DNA of 64,000 nt from Nannobrachium achirus (Eukaryota; Chordata; Actinopteri; Myctophiformes; Myctophidae): positions 61,501,909 to 61,565,908 of the forward strand of contig OY997656.1 in NCBI GenBank assembly GCA_963921795.1. The letters are read 5' to 3'. Under the pieces are notes generated by a model. That model ran no database searches. It was not told where the DNA came from and saw nothing but the letters and a program-made list of their open reading frames with translations. The stretch's first letter is position 1. Each line of letters begins with the position of its first letter. Made by a program: the position numbers and the translations under genes. Positions 11,623-26,273 of this stretch are shown in pieces.

Positions 11623-12281
11623 AGTTTAAAGTTATACCATGTAACTTTTTTTATAAAACAAATCTTAAAATTGTCCTAACTGTTAAATCGCTAAAGTTTT
11701 AGAACACCCACTACGTTATTTTCAGCTTCTGAAGCCTTCTCTTTATATGTTTTCTTCTTAGCAGTGACAGGGGCGGGATTTCCCGGCAAAATGACGTAAT
11801 CTGCATCATCTGTATACGTTGTGTATACGTTGGCCAATCACATCGCAGATCATACACACATGATACACTACCGGCTACTTCAGGAAGTAGCTTCCCTCAG
11901 CAACCAGTGTTTACGATGGTGAAGGATTCTTAACCTCTTATTCCCCAAATCCTGCTCAGAAAATTACGTTCTACCACTCCATGGATTCGTATCGGTTGCG
12001 GTGGTTTGTGGCGCCGCTCCGGTGGTCCGCGGTGACTCCGGGCGAAAAACGGACGAAAAAAGCAATACCGCGACTGATTACCGTACTAGTTTAGCAACTT
12101 ACACAGTATAGCTTTAAATCATTTTTAAAATGATAAATACAATACTGGCTTTCAAGCGGTTTCAAGGGGCACACTTGACCCTTCTCAGGGGCACACCAAA
12201 GGTCCCCAGGACCAGAGGTTGAGAAACACTGCTTTAAGTAGCAGATCTACCTACTGCTACTGCCTCTGATGCTGGGGTGAC

Positions 12282-12385
12282 GGGTTAGGGTTAGGGTGAG
12301 GGTTGGGTTAGGGTTAGGGTTAGTCACATAGTTTGGTGAATTTACCAAAAGGTAAGGTAAGGTAAGGGTTAACCCTAACCCTAAT
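12282..12385. repeat. Interstitial telomere-like motifs
   Basis: TTAGGG-type repeats at 12282-12323 and CCCTAA-type repeats at 12370-12385, separated by a GGTAAGGTAAGG spacer; again head to head. Confidence 0.8.
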
Positions 12386-12561
12386 TTACCAAAAGGTTCG
12401 AACACAGCAACGACAGCCACAACATTTAAATCATAATAGCTAAGTTACATTTAAACTACAAGAGTTAAGTTACATTTAAACTTCAATAGTTAAGCCATTG
12501 CTTTGTGGTACGCCGCATAGCTTGCCGACACGTTTGTCTTGGAAAGTTATGGGGTTGATGA

Positions 12562-12562
<1 letters not shown>

Positions 12563-12617
<55 letters not shown>
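12563..12617. repeat. (TG)n microsatellite at the PCF11 exon 2 donor
   Basis: About 27 TG units. On the transcribed minus strand this is (CA)n starting two bases after the GT of the donor. Confidence 0.92.
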
Positions 12618-12619
<2 letters not shown>

Positions 12620-12745
12620 CTTTTCAAAGACACATATAAATGAAGAGACTAGGTTTTTTGCAAACACGCCGAGGTATTCTCCTCCAACGTTCTTCACTAT
12701 GGAATCCACTAAGTACAAAACGGGCAGCTTCTCGGCGGGGGGGGC
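12620..12745 (-). CDS. pcf11: PCF11 coding exon 2 (middle of CTD-interaction domain)
   Basis: This exon has 42 codons, from APPAEKLPVLYLVDSIVKNV to FICVFEK, in phase 0 at both ends. YLVDSIVKN is the signature helix of CTD-interaction domains; its Asp-Ser-Ile lies on the surface that contacts the polymerase CTD peptide. The acceptor is CCAG before GCCCCC on a C-rich tract. The donor is AAG followed by GTACAC and runs straight into a (CA)n microsatellite on the minus strand (12563-12617), so the 5' splice site is the first unit of the repeat. Exon identity is certain from the protein. Confidence 0.93.
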
Positions 12746-12894
12746 CTGGAGGGGGGGGGAAAGAACTCAACAAGTTTACAAGACAACACAGTTAACAACA
12801 TTCTGGACAAAAGAAAAAGAAAGTAACATAAAAAGAAACATTTCTGTCAATGTAAAAAATAAAAAAAATAATTAAAAACTAAACTACCCCTTAA

Positions 12895-13165
12895 ATAAAT
12901 GCTCCCATGCCCCTCCTCCTCCCCCCCCAAAAATTTAAAAAATAGCAAAAAGTCAAAAAAGTAAAACATTTCTGCGTTGTCCACTTGAGAGTGCAGGAAA
13001 AAAACAATGAAAAAAAAACTCCACGTGATCTTCACCTTCACTGAGGGAAAAATGATGAAAACAAAAGCAGTCTTCAGGAAAAAAGACAAGGAAAAAGCTG
13101 TGAAAAAAAAAAAAAAAAAAAAAAAACAGCCGACCTCCCCAAAAAATAAAGTGTTTCTTGAAAAG
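12895..13165. repeat. A-rich tract with poly-A run
   Basis: Plus-strand A-rich sequence with a run of about 24 A at 13102-13125 and further AAAAG repeats. Poly-Phe or poly-Lys reading frames here are compositional artefacts. Confidence 0.8.
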
Positions 13166-13169
13166 AAAA

Positions 13170-14455
13170 AAAAAAAGAAAAACTCCATCTTGAAGGAAAA
13201 TGTCCACCAGGTGGCGCCAGAGGGGAAAATGTCTTCTTTCCAAAGTTCAGGGAAATGTTTTGGGTTTACCTCCAGAGAGAGAGAGTGTCTCTAGTGAGTG
13301 TCTCTCGCCCTCTGTACGTCATACCGTGGTTTAAACCAACCAGTCCTTGGTGTTAAAAACACCATTTAGATCCTGCTGACACTTTAAACACGTTAAACAC
13401 CATTTAAACCCTGCTGAGTAACATTTAAACCCTGGTGGTGTGGATGATGCTTTAATTAACAGCTTTAAAGATGCCCTTTTTAAACTCCTAAAGAACCGTT
13501 CAGATTCAAGACTCGTGGCGAGATGACGTCACGCCTACTAGTGGCGAGATGAGGTGTAACACCTCCTACTCTTTAACACTTAACCCCCCCGACTAATTTA
13601 CATAATTAATACTCCACTGTCAGATGGTTCAGATCACAACGCATCACGATTAGGGCTCTGTCACGCTCATTAAATAATCCCCCTCATCTCAATGACTCCT
13701 TATTGCGTAGACGGTCGCAATCATTTCCATGCTGAAAGATGTTCACATATTTTCACAGATTAAAAAGAAATGGTGTAAATATCGTCAGATCTACAAGCTC
13801 ATAGCTTGAAGATCTGCCCCCCCCTTTTTAGTATAAAGGTATTCAATTATGATATCTAATCTGTCCCTTTGTTAACAAAGCCAAAACCCAAACAGAAATG
13901 TATTTTTTGCATCTATAATGTTCAACCACAGAAAAGCAATTAAATGGTTAATCGTCCCCGTAAAATGTTTGATTGAAGATGTTATTAGAGGTTTGTATAG
14001 GAAAAGGTTCAGTTCACTGGTACAAGGTCAACTAAAAGGACAAACACCTCAAGAAAGCTTTTGTCTTGTTTCAATTGTGGTCCTTTTTAACTCTTACATA
14101 ACATGTTAACATGTTAACATGATAGTGACATTATCATTATTATAATAATTATTATGATGATGGCGACAGGCCTAATCACGATGCGTTTGTGAGATAACAT
14201 AAGATCACTCAACACTCAAGGGTTAGGGTTACCCCTAACCCTAACCCGATCACTCAACAGCGTCGTACATTAGGTATAAAAAGCGGTGCTTGACCGCTGT
14301 GTCGTTTCGACAATTTGATTTTATCAACTTCATCAGCCGAGGTCACATTATTCCATGTAACACAGATCACTTTATTCTATAACACCTCGTAGCAAATCTG
14401 AAACCTGAACAGCCCTTAAAGAGACGCTGTTCCCCTGCAACACGCTTTAGCCTTT
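13170..14455. other. PCF11 intron 1 sequence without recognisable gene
   Basis: I see only a weak GATCTACAAGCTC fragment at 13789-13812 and a short head-to-head telomere-like motif at 14220-14247. Confidence 0.6.
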
Positions 14456-14745
14456 AGCTCCACCCACTGCTTAACGTTAACACCAACCAATCGACTGGCT
14501 TCTTCTTGAAGCACTAGCGTTAACGCCAACCAATCAACTGGCTTCTTCTAGAAGCACTGGCGTTTAATGCCAACCAATCAACTGGCTTCATCTTGAAGCA
14601 CTGGGGTTACCGCCAACCAATCAGAAGTGAATGAGGACCTGGGCACCAGTCAGAGAATAACAAGAAACACTCAAATACCAAGAAATACTCAAATACTCAA
14701 ATACCAAGAAATACTCAAATACCAAGAAAGTGCAACTGGGAAATA
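14456..14745. repeat. Short minisatellites
   Basis: Four imperfect units with CCAACCAATCAACTGGCTTC at 14456-14625, followed by AATACCAAGAAATACTC repeats at 14660-14730. Confidence 0.75.
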
Positions 14746-14995
14746 AAAAATGACAAAAAGCACATTTCACATGTTTTATTATCACATTGGGTGTTTTGCT
14801 TATGTTTTATTTACCATCATTGACATTTCAAAATCAATATTTGCTGGTGACTTTATGTCAAATATAATTGTGTGGGCGGTGGTCGGGTCGGTCATCAACT
14901 GGCTATCAATACCTTTAGTAGTTGAAAAACGCAAACAGCAATCGCCTCTTAGACTACAAGTTAAACCAAATGTACTAACGAGCTATGGAAGAGAG

Positions 14996-14998
<3 letters not shown>

Positions 14999-15070
<72 letters not shown>
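14999..15070. repeat. (GA)n microsatellite
   Basis: About 36 GA units. The flanks 14750-14998 and 15071-15900 contain no gene I recognise. Confidence 0.92.
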
Positions 15071-15074
<4 letters not shown>

Positions 15075-15894
15075 CCATTTCATCTCTCACGTCACAACAA
15101 CTTAACATTTAAACTCATTCAACAAACCAACAAATACACATTTATTCAACTATCACCATGTTTATAAAAATATATAAAATTATATATATATATTCTCTAA
15201 CCTATTTCTACTTGCTGTCCTGGCGTATTGTAAATGGCTCTAAATTAAATGCCTAAATGATAAATAGTGGAGGCTTTTGGAAACACATTCACTTTGTGAC
15301 GGCTGGACACTATTTTACACAGAAACCCTAACCCTAACGTCTTTAGTTTGACCAGATTATCTGCACATTATTTTATATGGAACTTTAGTTTGATTTTCAG
15401 TGAGCCAATTTGCAGCGTACGTCCAGATCTCTAAAATAAAATGCTTACTGAAGGCTCACGGATGTCAAAATATGGGACGCTCTCTAGAATTACCGGTATC
15501 TTCTGTGTCATTTAATAAGAAGCATTTTAATCCGATCGTTTTCAGATTTTCCTTGTGTTTCCTGCCTCAAGTGGGGGTATTGTGTACTGCAGGGGTACAG
15601 GAGAAAATGTGAATATATATATTTTACTGTTATGGTTAATGATAAAACATTGACAGTCTTTGTGTGTATCTGCTCATCTGTAAATCGTTAAACCAAATTA
15701 GATCAATAACTTGACCTGCACAACAGTTATTGAATAGAAAGCAATGTTTATTTGACATTATGCTGTTTTATTTTTAACCTATCAGCATGGGAACTGTTTT
15801 ATTTTTAACCTATCAGCATGGGAACTGGACTGTTGATGTCTGTTTCTCTAAGCAGAATGCTGTCTTCTGCTTCAGAAATCACTGTAGGATCTGC

Positions 15895-16141
15895 GGCCAA
15901 GCAACCGTCCCCCCCCCCCTCCCCATTAGAACGCTTGTAGAGAGAAAACGTCTTCGATATAAAAGTCCTTCCAATATTATAACTATAATAAACCCCCGCC
16001 CCCCTCCCCTTTAGAACGCTTGTAGAGAGAAAACGTCTTTGATATAAAAGTCCTTCCAATATTATAACTATAATAAACCCCCCCCCCCCCTCCCCTTTAG
16101 AACGCTTGTAGAGAGAAAACGTCTTCTAAAAGTCCTTCCAA

Positions 16142-16150
<9 letters not shown>
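15895..16150. repeat. About 85-bp tandem repeat, three copies
   Basis: Units begin with a C-rich run and contain TAGAACGCTTGTAGAGAGAA and TCCTTCCAATATTATAAC. A C-run length differs between copies. Confidence 0.85.
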
Positions 16151-17149
<999 letters not shown>

Positions 17150-17256
17150 GTCCGGTCTACTTCACTAAAAGCAAGGTTGAGCTGGTTGCATGACGTCATG
17201 TTCCAGGAAGTTATAATTATAATAAATCTCAATCATGACACAGTAACACCTAAAAG

Positions 17257-17317
17257 AACTGATCTACAAGCTATCAACGCATCGCCTGGTGACAGGTTGA
17301 TAGCTTGTAGATCAGTT
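17257..17317. other. Hairpin of the GATCTACAAG family
   Basis: Perfect 22-bp arms, AACTGATCTACAAGCTATCA plus AC, enclose a loop with GCATCGCCTGG. Confidence 0.88.
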
Positions 17318-17749
17318 TTTTTTGGGACCCAGCTTGACCGTCCTACTATGAATGAATCACTGATCTAAACGTGTTTAAAACCAACATGCACACCTCCGCA
17401 TGATATAAATATATGATTACCGTATTAAACCTTATTCAAATATAACATGGTAACGACATATACATAGCCTACGTCATTCACCCTACAAAGTGCCGACACG
17501 TTGCTAAGGCTAGCGTTAGCATGAGCAACAACAAAACATCCAAACAAAAAACATGATGGAAATGAAGCGAATTAAAAAGACCATAAACACGTTTAAAACG
17601 AACTACCCGAGAGACGCCATCTTTAATCACCTATTTAACTAAATACACAGCTATAGTGTTATTATCATGACTATATGGTGTTTTTATTGGCCATTTAAAA
17701 CAGAGATTCAATAATGTACGTTAACATTTAGCTCAATAAACAGCTGTAA

Positions 17750-18818
17750 TGTTGTTTTATTGATTAATTTACAGTATAAAAACCTCGTTTAACATAAAAA
17801 CCGTGGTGGTCTGAGCCTCTATAATGTGGTGTGGTTATCATAATAATATCATAACATAATATCTGTTGGTTTTATCGTCATTTAACAGAATAAAACCGTA
17901 TTTAACAGTATAAACGGCTATAATGAGGTTTTATTAGTTATTTAACAGTATAGAAACCTTGGTGATCTTAGCCTCTATTTAAGTTAACATTTAGCTAAAT
18001 AAACAGCTATAAAGTAGTTGTATTGGTTATTTAACAGTAAAACAGCTATAATGTCGTATAGAAACCTTGGTGATGCTAAATTAACAGCTATAAAGTAGTT
18101 TTATTAAACAGCTATAATGTCGTATAGAAACCTTGGTGATGCTAAATAAACAGCTATAAAGTAGTTTTATTAAACAGCTATAATGTCGTATAGAAACCTT
18201 GGTGATCTGAGCCTCTATAATGTAAGTTAACATTATAAAGTAGTTTTATTTGTTATTTAACAGTAAAACAGCTATAATGTCGTATAGAAACCTTGGTGAT
18301 GCTAAATAAACAGCTATAAAGTAGTTTTATTAAATAGCTTTAATGTTATATAGAAACCTTGGTGATGCTAAATAAACAGCTATAAAGTAGTTTTATTAAA
18401 TAGCTTTAATGTTATATAGAAACCTTGGTGATGCTAAATAAACAGCTATAAAGTAGTTTTATTAAACAGCTATAATGTCGTATAGAAACCTAGGTGATCT
18501 GAGCCTCTATAATGTAAGTTAACATTATAAAGTAGTTTTATTGGTTATTTAACAGTATAATAACAGCTATAATGTCGTATAGAAACCTTGGTGATGCTAA
18601 ATAAACAGCTATAAAGTAGTTTTATTAAACAGCTATAATGTCGTATAGAAACCTTGGTGATCTGAGCCTCTATAATGTGGACGATCTCCGTGGCGTGGTG
18701 CAGGTTCTCCTCGGCCAGGATGTTAACATTATAAAGTAGTTTTATCGGTTATTTAACGGTATAAACAGCGGTATAAACAGCTATAATGTTATTTTTAACA
18801 GTATAAACACATATAGAA
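17750..18818 (-). repeat. PCF11 intron 1 minisatellite carrying exon-1 donor copies
   Basis: Irregular tandem repeats of roughly 65-100 bp. Many units contain TATAGAAACCTTGGTGAT on the plus strand, the complement of the exon 1 3' end plus GTTTCTATA donor. Some units (about 18191, 18481, 18645) extend to the GAGCCTCTATAATGT part, equivalent to exon codons IIEAQ. At least ten decoy 5' splice sites are visible. Confidence 0.85.
18653..18722 (-). pseudogene. Intronic copy of the 3' half of PCF11 exon 1 with donor
   Basis: The minus strand reads ILAEENLHHATEIVHIIEAQ then ITK, followed by GTTTCT. This is nearly identical to the end of exon 1 (IEAQINK), including the splice donor, but has no acceptor or start codon. 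It lies about 100 bp into the intron, at the edge of the local minisatellite. The ITK version may be nearer the ancestral residue than INK in the real exon. Confidence 0.8.
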
Positions 18819-18820
18819 AC

Positions 18821-18970
18821 CTTATTGATCTGAGCCTCTATAATGTGGACGATCTCCGTGGCGTGGTGCAGGTTCTCCTCGGCCAGGATGGTCAGCATGT
18901 TGATGTGAGGCTTGGAGTTGAACGTCAGGTCTTCTAGAGAGCTTGAATACTCCCTGCAGGCGTCCTCCAT
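18821..18970 (-). CDS. pcf11: PCF11 coding exon 1 (start of CTD-interaction domain)
   Basis: This exon has 50 codons, beginning MEDACREYSSSLEDLTFNSK and ending IIEAQINK. It covers the first helices of the CTD-interaction domain. The start is the ATG at 18970-18968, which sits where vertebrate PCF11 proteins have the conserved EDACR motif; no longer in-frame start is visible. The exon ends in phase 0 at AAG followed by GTTTCT, a weak donor that departs from GTRAGT. The exon's 3' end and this donor are copied repeatedly in the intron (17.8-18.72 kb). Partial copies of its 5' end lie upstream at 19037-19072 and 19105-19149. Confidence 0.93.
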
Positions 18971-19036
18971 GATGACACGAACCCTGAATAAATAATATCC
19001 TAAAATAAATCTGTTTCTCTGAGTGTAAACGCTGGT

Positions 19037-19072
19037 CTAGTTGAAGGTCAGCCCGTCTGCGCAGTCCTCCAT
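19037..19072 (-). other. Short upstream ORF, partial copy of PCF11 exon 1 start
   Basis: An 11-codon ORF, MEDCADGLTFN, ends in TAG about 70 bases upstream of the real start. It shares MED, C, D and LTFN with MEDACREYSSSLEDLTFN, so it looks like a shortened duplicate of the exon 1 start. If transcribed it would act as an upstream ORF. Confidence 0.5.
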
Positions 19073-19104
19073 GTTGCTTTGATAGAAACACTAATGTAAT
19101 AACA

Positions 19105-19149
19105 CTAAACTGTAATGATAACCCTACACGCTGCCGTGCGGTCCTCCAT
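19105..19149 (-). other. Short upstream ORF, second MED-type start
   Basis: A 14-codon ORF, MEDRTAACRVIITV. Its start context (ACATGGAGGAC) is the same as in the ORF at 19037-19072, and ATGGAGGAC is shared with the true PCF11 start. It appears to be a third copy of the start region. No evidence of translation is available. Confidence 0.4.
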
Positions 19150-19261
19150 GTTGTTATACACTCTGTTATAAACTCTCTCTAGTTGGTTTATTATTAGAGT
19201 AACAACACAACCACAAACTACTGCTGTCTGCTGCCCGCATCCATCTTGTTTCTGCTTCCTC

Positions 19262-19262
19262 C

Positions 19263-19295
<33 letters not shown>

Positions 19296-19365
19296 GGCTG
19301 GCTGCAGTTCTCCGTGCCGCCACTAGGGTTAGCTTAGCTTAGCTTAGCTTAGCTTAGCTTAGCTC
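19262..19365. repeat. (CTGT)n and (TTAGC)n microsatellites
   Basis: A CTGT run at 19262-19294 and a TTAGC run at 19327-19365, in the putative PCF11 5' region. Confidence 0.88.
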
Positions 19366-19399
19366 AGTATCACTTAGCGTTAGCGTCACTTAGCTTAGC

Positions 19400-19660
19400 T
19401 TAGCTATGGAGCTCTGTGTGCTCCCGGGCGAGCGGCGGCTCGTTGTTCTTGTTGTTGTTGTTTCGAGGCCGGCAGAACGGAGCAACGGTCCATGAATAAA
19501 CAAATAACAGCAGATAAACAGTCCGTTAGCGGAGGGTTGTGTTTATAGAAGCATAAATAAAGCTTTAGAAGAGCCTCGTGTCGTCGGGCGTCTCGCGCCG
19601 CTGCTGCGTCAATCCGTTCCGTTAGGAAACAAGATGGCGGCCGCAGAGAGACCCGCTGTT
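19400..19660 (-). promoter_or_regulatory. CpG-rich candidate PCF11 promoter with YY1-like motif
   Basis: This is the most CpG-rich stretch near the 5' end of PCF11, 0.4-0.7 kb upstream of its start codon. It contains CAAGATGGCGGCCG at 19630-19643, a match to the YY1 motif common just downstream of housekeeping-gene start sites. No TATA box is evident. The promoter role is inferred from position and composition. Confidence 0.45.
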
Positions 19661-20459
19661 GCCAGAGTTTGGACAGAAACAAGCAAACAAGGTCTAGGAA
19701 AACAAGCCAGAGATGAGCGACCGTTTAATACCGGCGTTATGAGATCTATATTGGCTGTTTGAAAATAGATGTGATGCAATGTGAACGTGTAGATCTGCTA
19801 ATATTTCATTTTATCTTCTTTTTTTTTAACAACACATATCTTGTATGGGGTCCCCGTGGCTGGCACCAAATAGACATATTATTAATTGACTTGATAAACA
19901 GAACCACTGGTCTAAACAACATTAGGAATCAAGCTCAACATAAGCAACAATTTATACTTTAGAAACAACTATACTCTGCATGTACCTGACAACATAATGT
20001 AGCCTACAACACCAGAGGCATCTCCACAGATCACTTCACATCCCAACCCAGATTTGCCTAAGAATAAAAGGGTCAAATAATAACAGTAATAATTAAAGTC
20101 TTCAATCAATCGATTGATCAATCAATCGATCAATCAAGCCACCTGAAACTACCCATTTGTAGACTTTACAGAAAAACAAGACCAAAGTCGCTTCTAATAA
20201 GCAGATCTGGCAACAGTGGTGCTGCTTCGACGTGGCTACGTCACGCAACGTCAGTTTGCGTCCTCTTCTTCACCACCGCCCCGCCCCCCTCCATCCTGTC
20301 AACGTGTTTGTTGCAACACCCGTGTTTCACCGAAATGTGTTCCCCTATCTGGTCCTGTGACCCAGAGCGCGTTTCCGACGGCAAAAAAAAAAAAGAGAAT
20401 AAAATAGGAATCAAATCCACAAGCTCGAAATGCTTCGCTTGGTGCCACGTTTTGCAATA

Positions 20460-20530
20460 CACAATTTAGGCATTTAACAGACGCTTTTAATCCAAAGCGA
20501 TTTACAATAAGCAGACAATACATCAATATA
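20460..20530 (-). repeat. Teleost SINE/LINE tail motif
   Basis: GGCATTTAACAGACGCTTTT followed by AATCCAAAGCGATTTACAA is the conserved tail found in several teleost SINE and LINE families. The rest of that element is not clear. It may be the remnant next to which the LINE at 20.54 kb begins. Confidence 0.6.
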
Positions 20531-20539
20531 ATAAGCAAG

Positions 20540-21434
20540 ATAAAGATAATATGTCAGTGCACTCCAGCTGTCCTGACCAGCGGATCCCCGACGATTACTC
20601 GGCAGTCGCCTCCGCGGACTCAAGGATCGTCGAAGGACCCCCTGGCTCACGGACCCCCGGAGAACCCTCGGCGATCGCCCCTGCATGACTAGCTCAGCAC
20701 GAGACCAGCATCATCGACGCAAGTCACGCAACACCGGACCCCGGCGCCCCCCCCGACCCACCCGACCTGCAGACGCACCCGGCGGACCCCTGCATGGACC
20801 CGGCGGACCCCTCGTGGACCCAGCACCCCAGAACAGAGTCTACATTAACTCTGCTCCACGCTGGCTAACATAGAAGGACCGAGCGCTTTTCTCAACCTGG
20901 GTCAAATCGGTTACCACGACCCCCCACCACCCCATCCCCCAACTTTACATGGAGACCCCTTTGTCCCTTTGTCCCCCTCTGAAGCCACCAGAGACTACAA
21001 CCAACCCCCCCCCCCTCCCCCAACCCCCCCCCTCCCCCACCGACGCCGATGCCAACACCACTTCCATGGACCTTGCCATGGACTTTGCCAGTCGCTTCAT
21101 GAAAAGAGGAATTCATATTATGCACTTAAACATTAACAGTTTGTTTGCTAAATTTGAACAAATCAAGCATATGGTTCTCGAAGGTAAGGTCCATTTTCTA
21201 ACCTTCTCAGAGACCAAACTTGATGCCTCTATCACTGACTCTCAGATCGAAATTGACAACTACTCGGTATATCCCCCGCCCTGACCTACAACACAGCTCT
21301 TTAGAAACTGTATGGGTGGAAGTGATTCTTAAGAAAGCTAAAAACATACTAATCGGTGCCATCTATAGACCGCCCGACCAAAATGATTTCTGTGAGTTAC
21401 TGGAGGAGAGCCTTGCACCGGTGGACAATGTTGA
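20540..21434 (+). mobile_element. Non-LTR retrotransposon, 5' segment (endonuclease N-terminus)
   Basis: A plus-strand frame from about 20949 has a Pro-rich leader and then IHIMHLNINSLFAKFEQIKH, SETKLDASITDSQIEIDNY and, in another frame after a deletion, IGAIYRPPDQNDFCELLEES. These are the N-terminal motifs (LNIN, ETKLD, YRPP) of the AP-type endonuclease of CR1/L2/Rex1-like LINEs. A Gly-rich stretch normally found between IDNY and the next motif is missing, with a frame change near 21280. The upstream GC-rich 20540-20948 probably belongs to the same element. Transposition-defective. It continues at 23021 and 26276. Confidence 0.85.
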
Positions 21435-23020
21435 AAAATACACTAGAAAAATATTGTTCCTTCGAAACAATTGTGGGCTCGCTTCAAGCCAGAAAACAAT
21501 GGCTATAAAAGTACAAAATGTCAAGATCGCAGGCAGTGCTCTCTTTGACGTTACTGACGTCAAAGATTGGTCCATTTTGTTCCAAAAATGTGTTGTGCAA
21601 AAGTTGACCCGCTGGTGGCGCTATAACAGGCCAATGTAAGAAGGGTGGTATCTGTTCCTTGACCTATTGGGAATGTGCTTGCAAGATTTCACACACATTG
21701 CAGGCTGTGTTCATGATTTGAGGTGTTTTTGGCTTTGGCCACTTTATCGCTGCTTGCAGCTATATTCATTATTATTATTTTTTTTGTGTGTGTGCACTTC
21801 ATAGGCATATTAGATAAAGGTCCTTAGATTGTGTGTAGAATGTTTCATGCAAATTGCAAAAAAAAATCCTAACGGGTTTAAGCGTTTCACAAACTGCTCA
21901 AAATGATATAGCGCCCCCCTTTGGCCAATTGGGGTAAGATTGGTTTTAGTGATATTTGGACTAACACTCTACATCTTTGCCAAATGCCATGAACATGTTA
22001 CTTTGCATGTATGATTTAGAGGCAGAAGAATAATTTGCATAAAACTGCAATATTCATTGAATTTATTTAAAAAAGCATGTTTCAATTTTAAAGAAATCCG
22101 ATCTGACAGATCTTTAGATATCGGTCCAAAGTTCACGTAAAAAAAGTTTTGTGCACGTGGAGCAAAAATTACAGAATATAAGCGGGTTTACGCGTTTTAC
22201 AAACTGCTCAAAATGGCGGAAAATCTAAGGGCGGAGCTTACTTAACAACGACATAGATGTCTTCCGCTCGAGTCAAAGCACGCGTGTAACAAGTTGCATG
22301 TCTTCAAACGAAACGAGTCATGACTTATGCCCGTTTGAAGTTTGAATTTTCAAACGCTTCGTATAGCGCCCCCCTTTGGCCGATTGGAATAAAATTGGTT
22401 TCAGTGATACTTTGACTAACCCTCCACATCTTTGCCAAATGCCATGAACGTGTAACTTTGCATGTATGATTTAGAGGCCGAAGAATAATTTGCATAAAAC
22501 CGCAATATTGATTGAATTATTTATTATATTTCACTTTAAAAGAAATCCGACCAGACAGTTTGACCGTATTGGTCCAAAGTTCATGTGAAAAAAGTTTCGT
22601 GCGCGTAACGAAAAAAAACCCAGGAGGAGATAGATTTTTACTGTTTTTCATATTATTCCGAATTGTGGGAGACCTAAAGGTCAGAGGTCAAAAGTTAGAG
22701 GGTAAAGGTTGTTCGGCATGAGGAGACACATAAGTGTATACAGGTTTCATGGCTGTATGTATAACACAGCATGAGCTATACCTGTTCAAAGTTCGCACTT
22801 TCTAAGGCTTCCTACAGCGCCACCATTTGGCCGATTGCTGTAAAAAATAATAGCACACTTCGCCACTGTAAGCTGAACACATTTATGTTTTTATTTTCAT
22901 TTTCTCACTAAGTATGTAGGAGTAGAAAGGAACCGAAGTTTTGAGGAGAACTGTTGATTGCCTGATAGATAAATAATGACAATATCTAAAGTGTGCTCGC
23001 CTTACAGGCGAGCCCACAAT
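21435..23020. mobile_element. Non-autonomous element inserted into the LINE
   Basis: Ends share an inverted AATTGTGGGCTCGC (21469-21482) and GCGAGCCCACAATT (23008-23021). A strong hairpin, GCTCGCC-TTACA-GGCGAGC, lies at 22995-23013. The interior has a direct repeat of about 200 bp (21908-22110 and 22363-22560) starting TATAGCGCCCCCCTTTGGCC. Related ends occur at 31.88-32.09 kb and near 40.54-40.61 kb. No ORF. The left breakpoint is uncertain by some 30 bp. Confidence 0.7.
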
Positions 23021-23235
23021 TATTGGAGATTGGAACATAGACATGCTTCGTAAAGAAGCTCCTCTATTCAAAAAATTCAATACGCTATGTAATCAACAGG
23101 GTCTCACTCAGCTCATCACCAAGCCAACTAGGGTTACAGATAACTCTCAAACCACCATAGATCTCATTGTAACCACAGACAAATCTAAAGTCTCCGCGAG
23201 TGGGACTATTGAATGTGGTGGCCTAAGCGACCATG
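23021..23235 (+). mobile_element. Non-LTR retrotransposon, middle segment
   Basis: Encodes IIGDWNIDMLRKEAPLFKKF through TTIDLIVTTDKSK to GGLSDHD. These are the GDWN and SDHD motifs of the AP-type endonuclease, continuing the LINE interrupted at about 21435. It is cut immediately after the SDHD codons by the next insertion. Confidence 0.9.

Positions 23236-26273
<3,038 letters not shown>

Larger units (their letters stand above)
10267..12231. mobile_element. hAT non-autonomous element with 16-bp TIR and 8-bp TSD
   Basis: The terminal inverted repeats CAGTGTTTCTCAACCT and its reverse complement at 12216-12231 match perfectly. The element is flanked by CTTTAAGT at 10259-10266 and again at 12232-12239. 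Eight-base duplications and CAG termini are diagnostic of hAT. No transposase ORF is visible. It is interrupted by the nested element at 10369-11454. Confidence 0.9.

Noticed and set aside
19632..19760. Plus-strand ORF starting ATGGCGGCCGCAGAGAGACC, possibly a divergent gene at the PCF11 promoter.
   Set aside because: The ATG lies inside a YY1-type motif, the product is short and unlike any protein I recognise.
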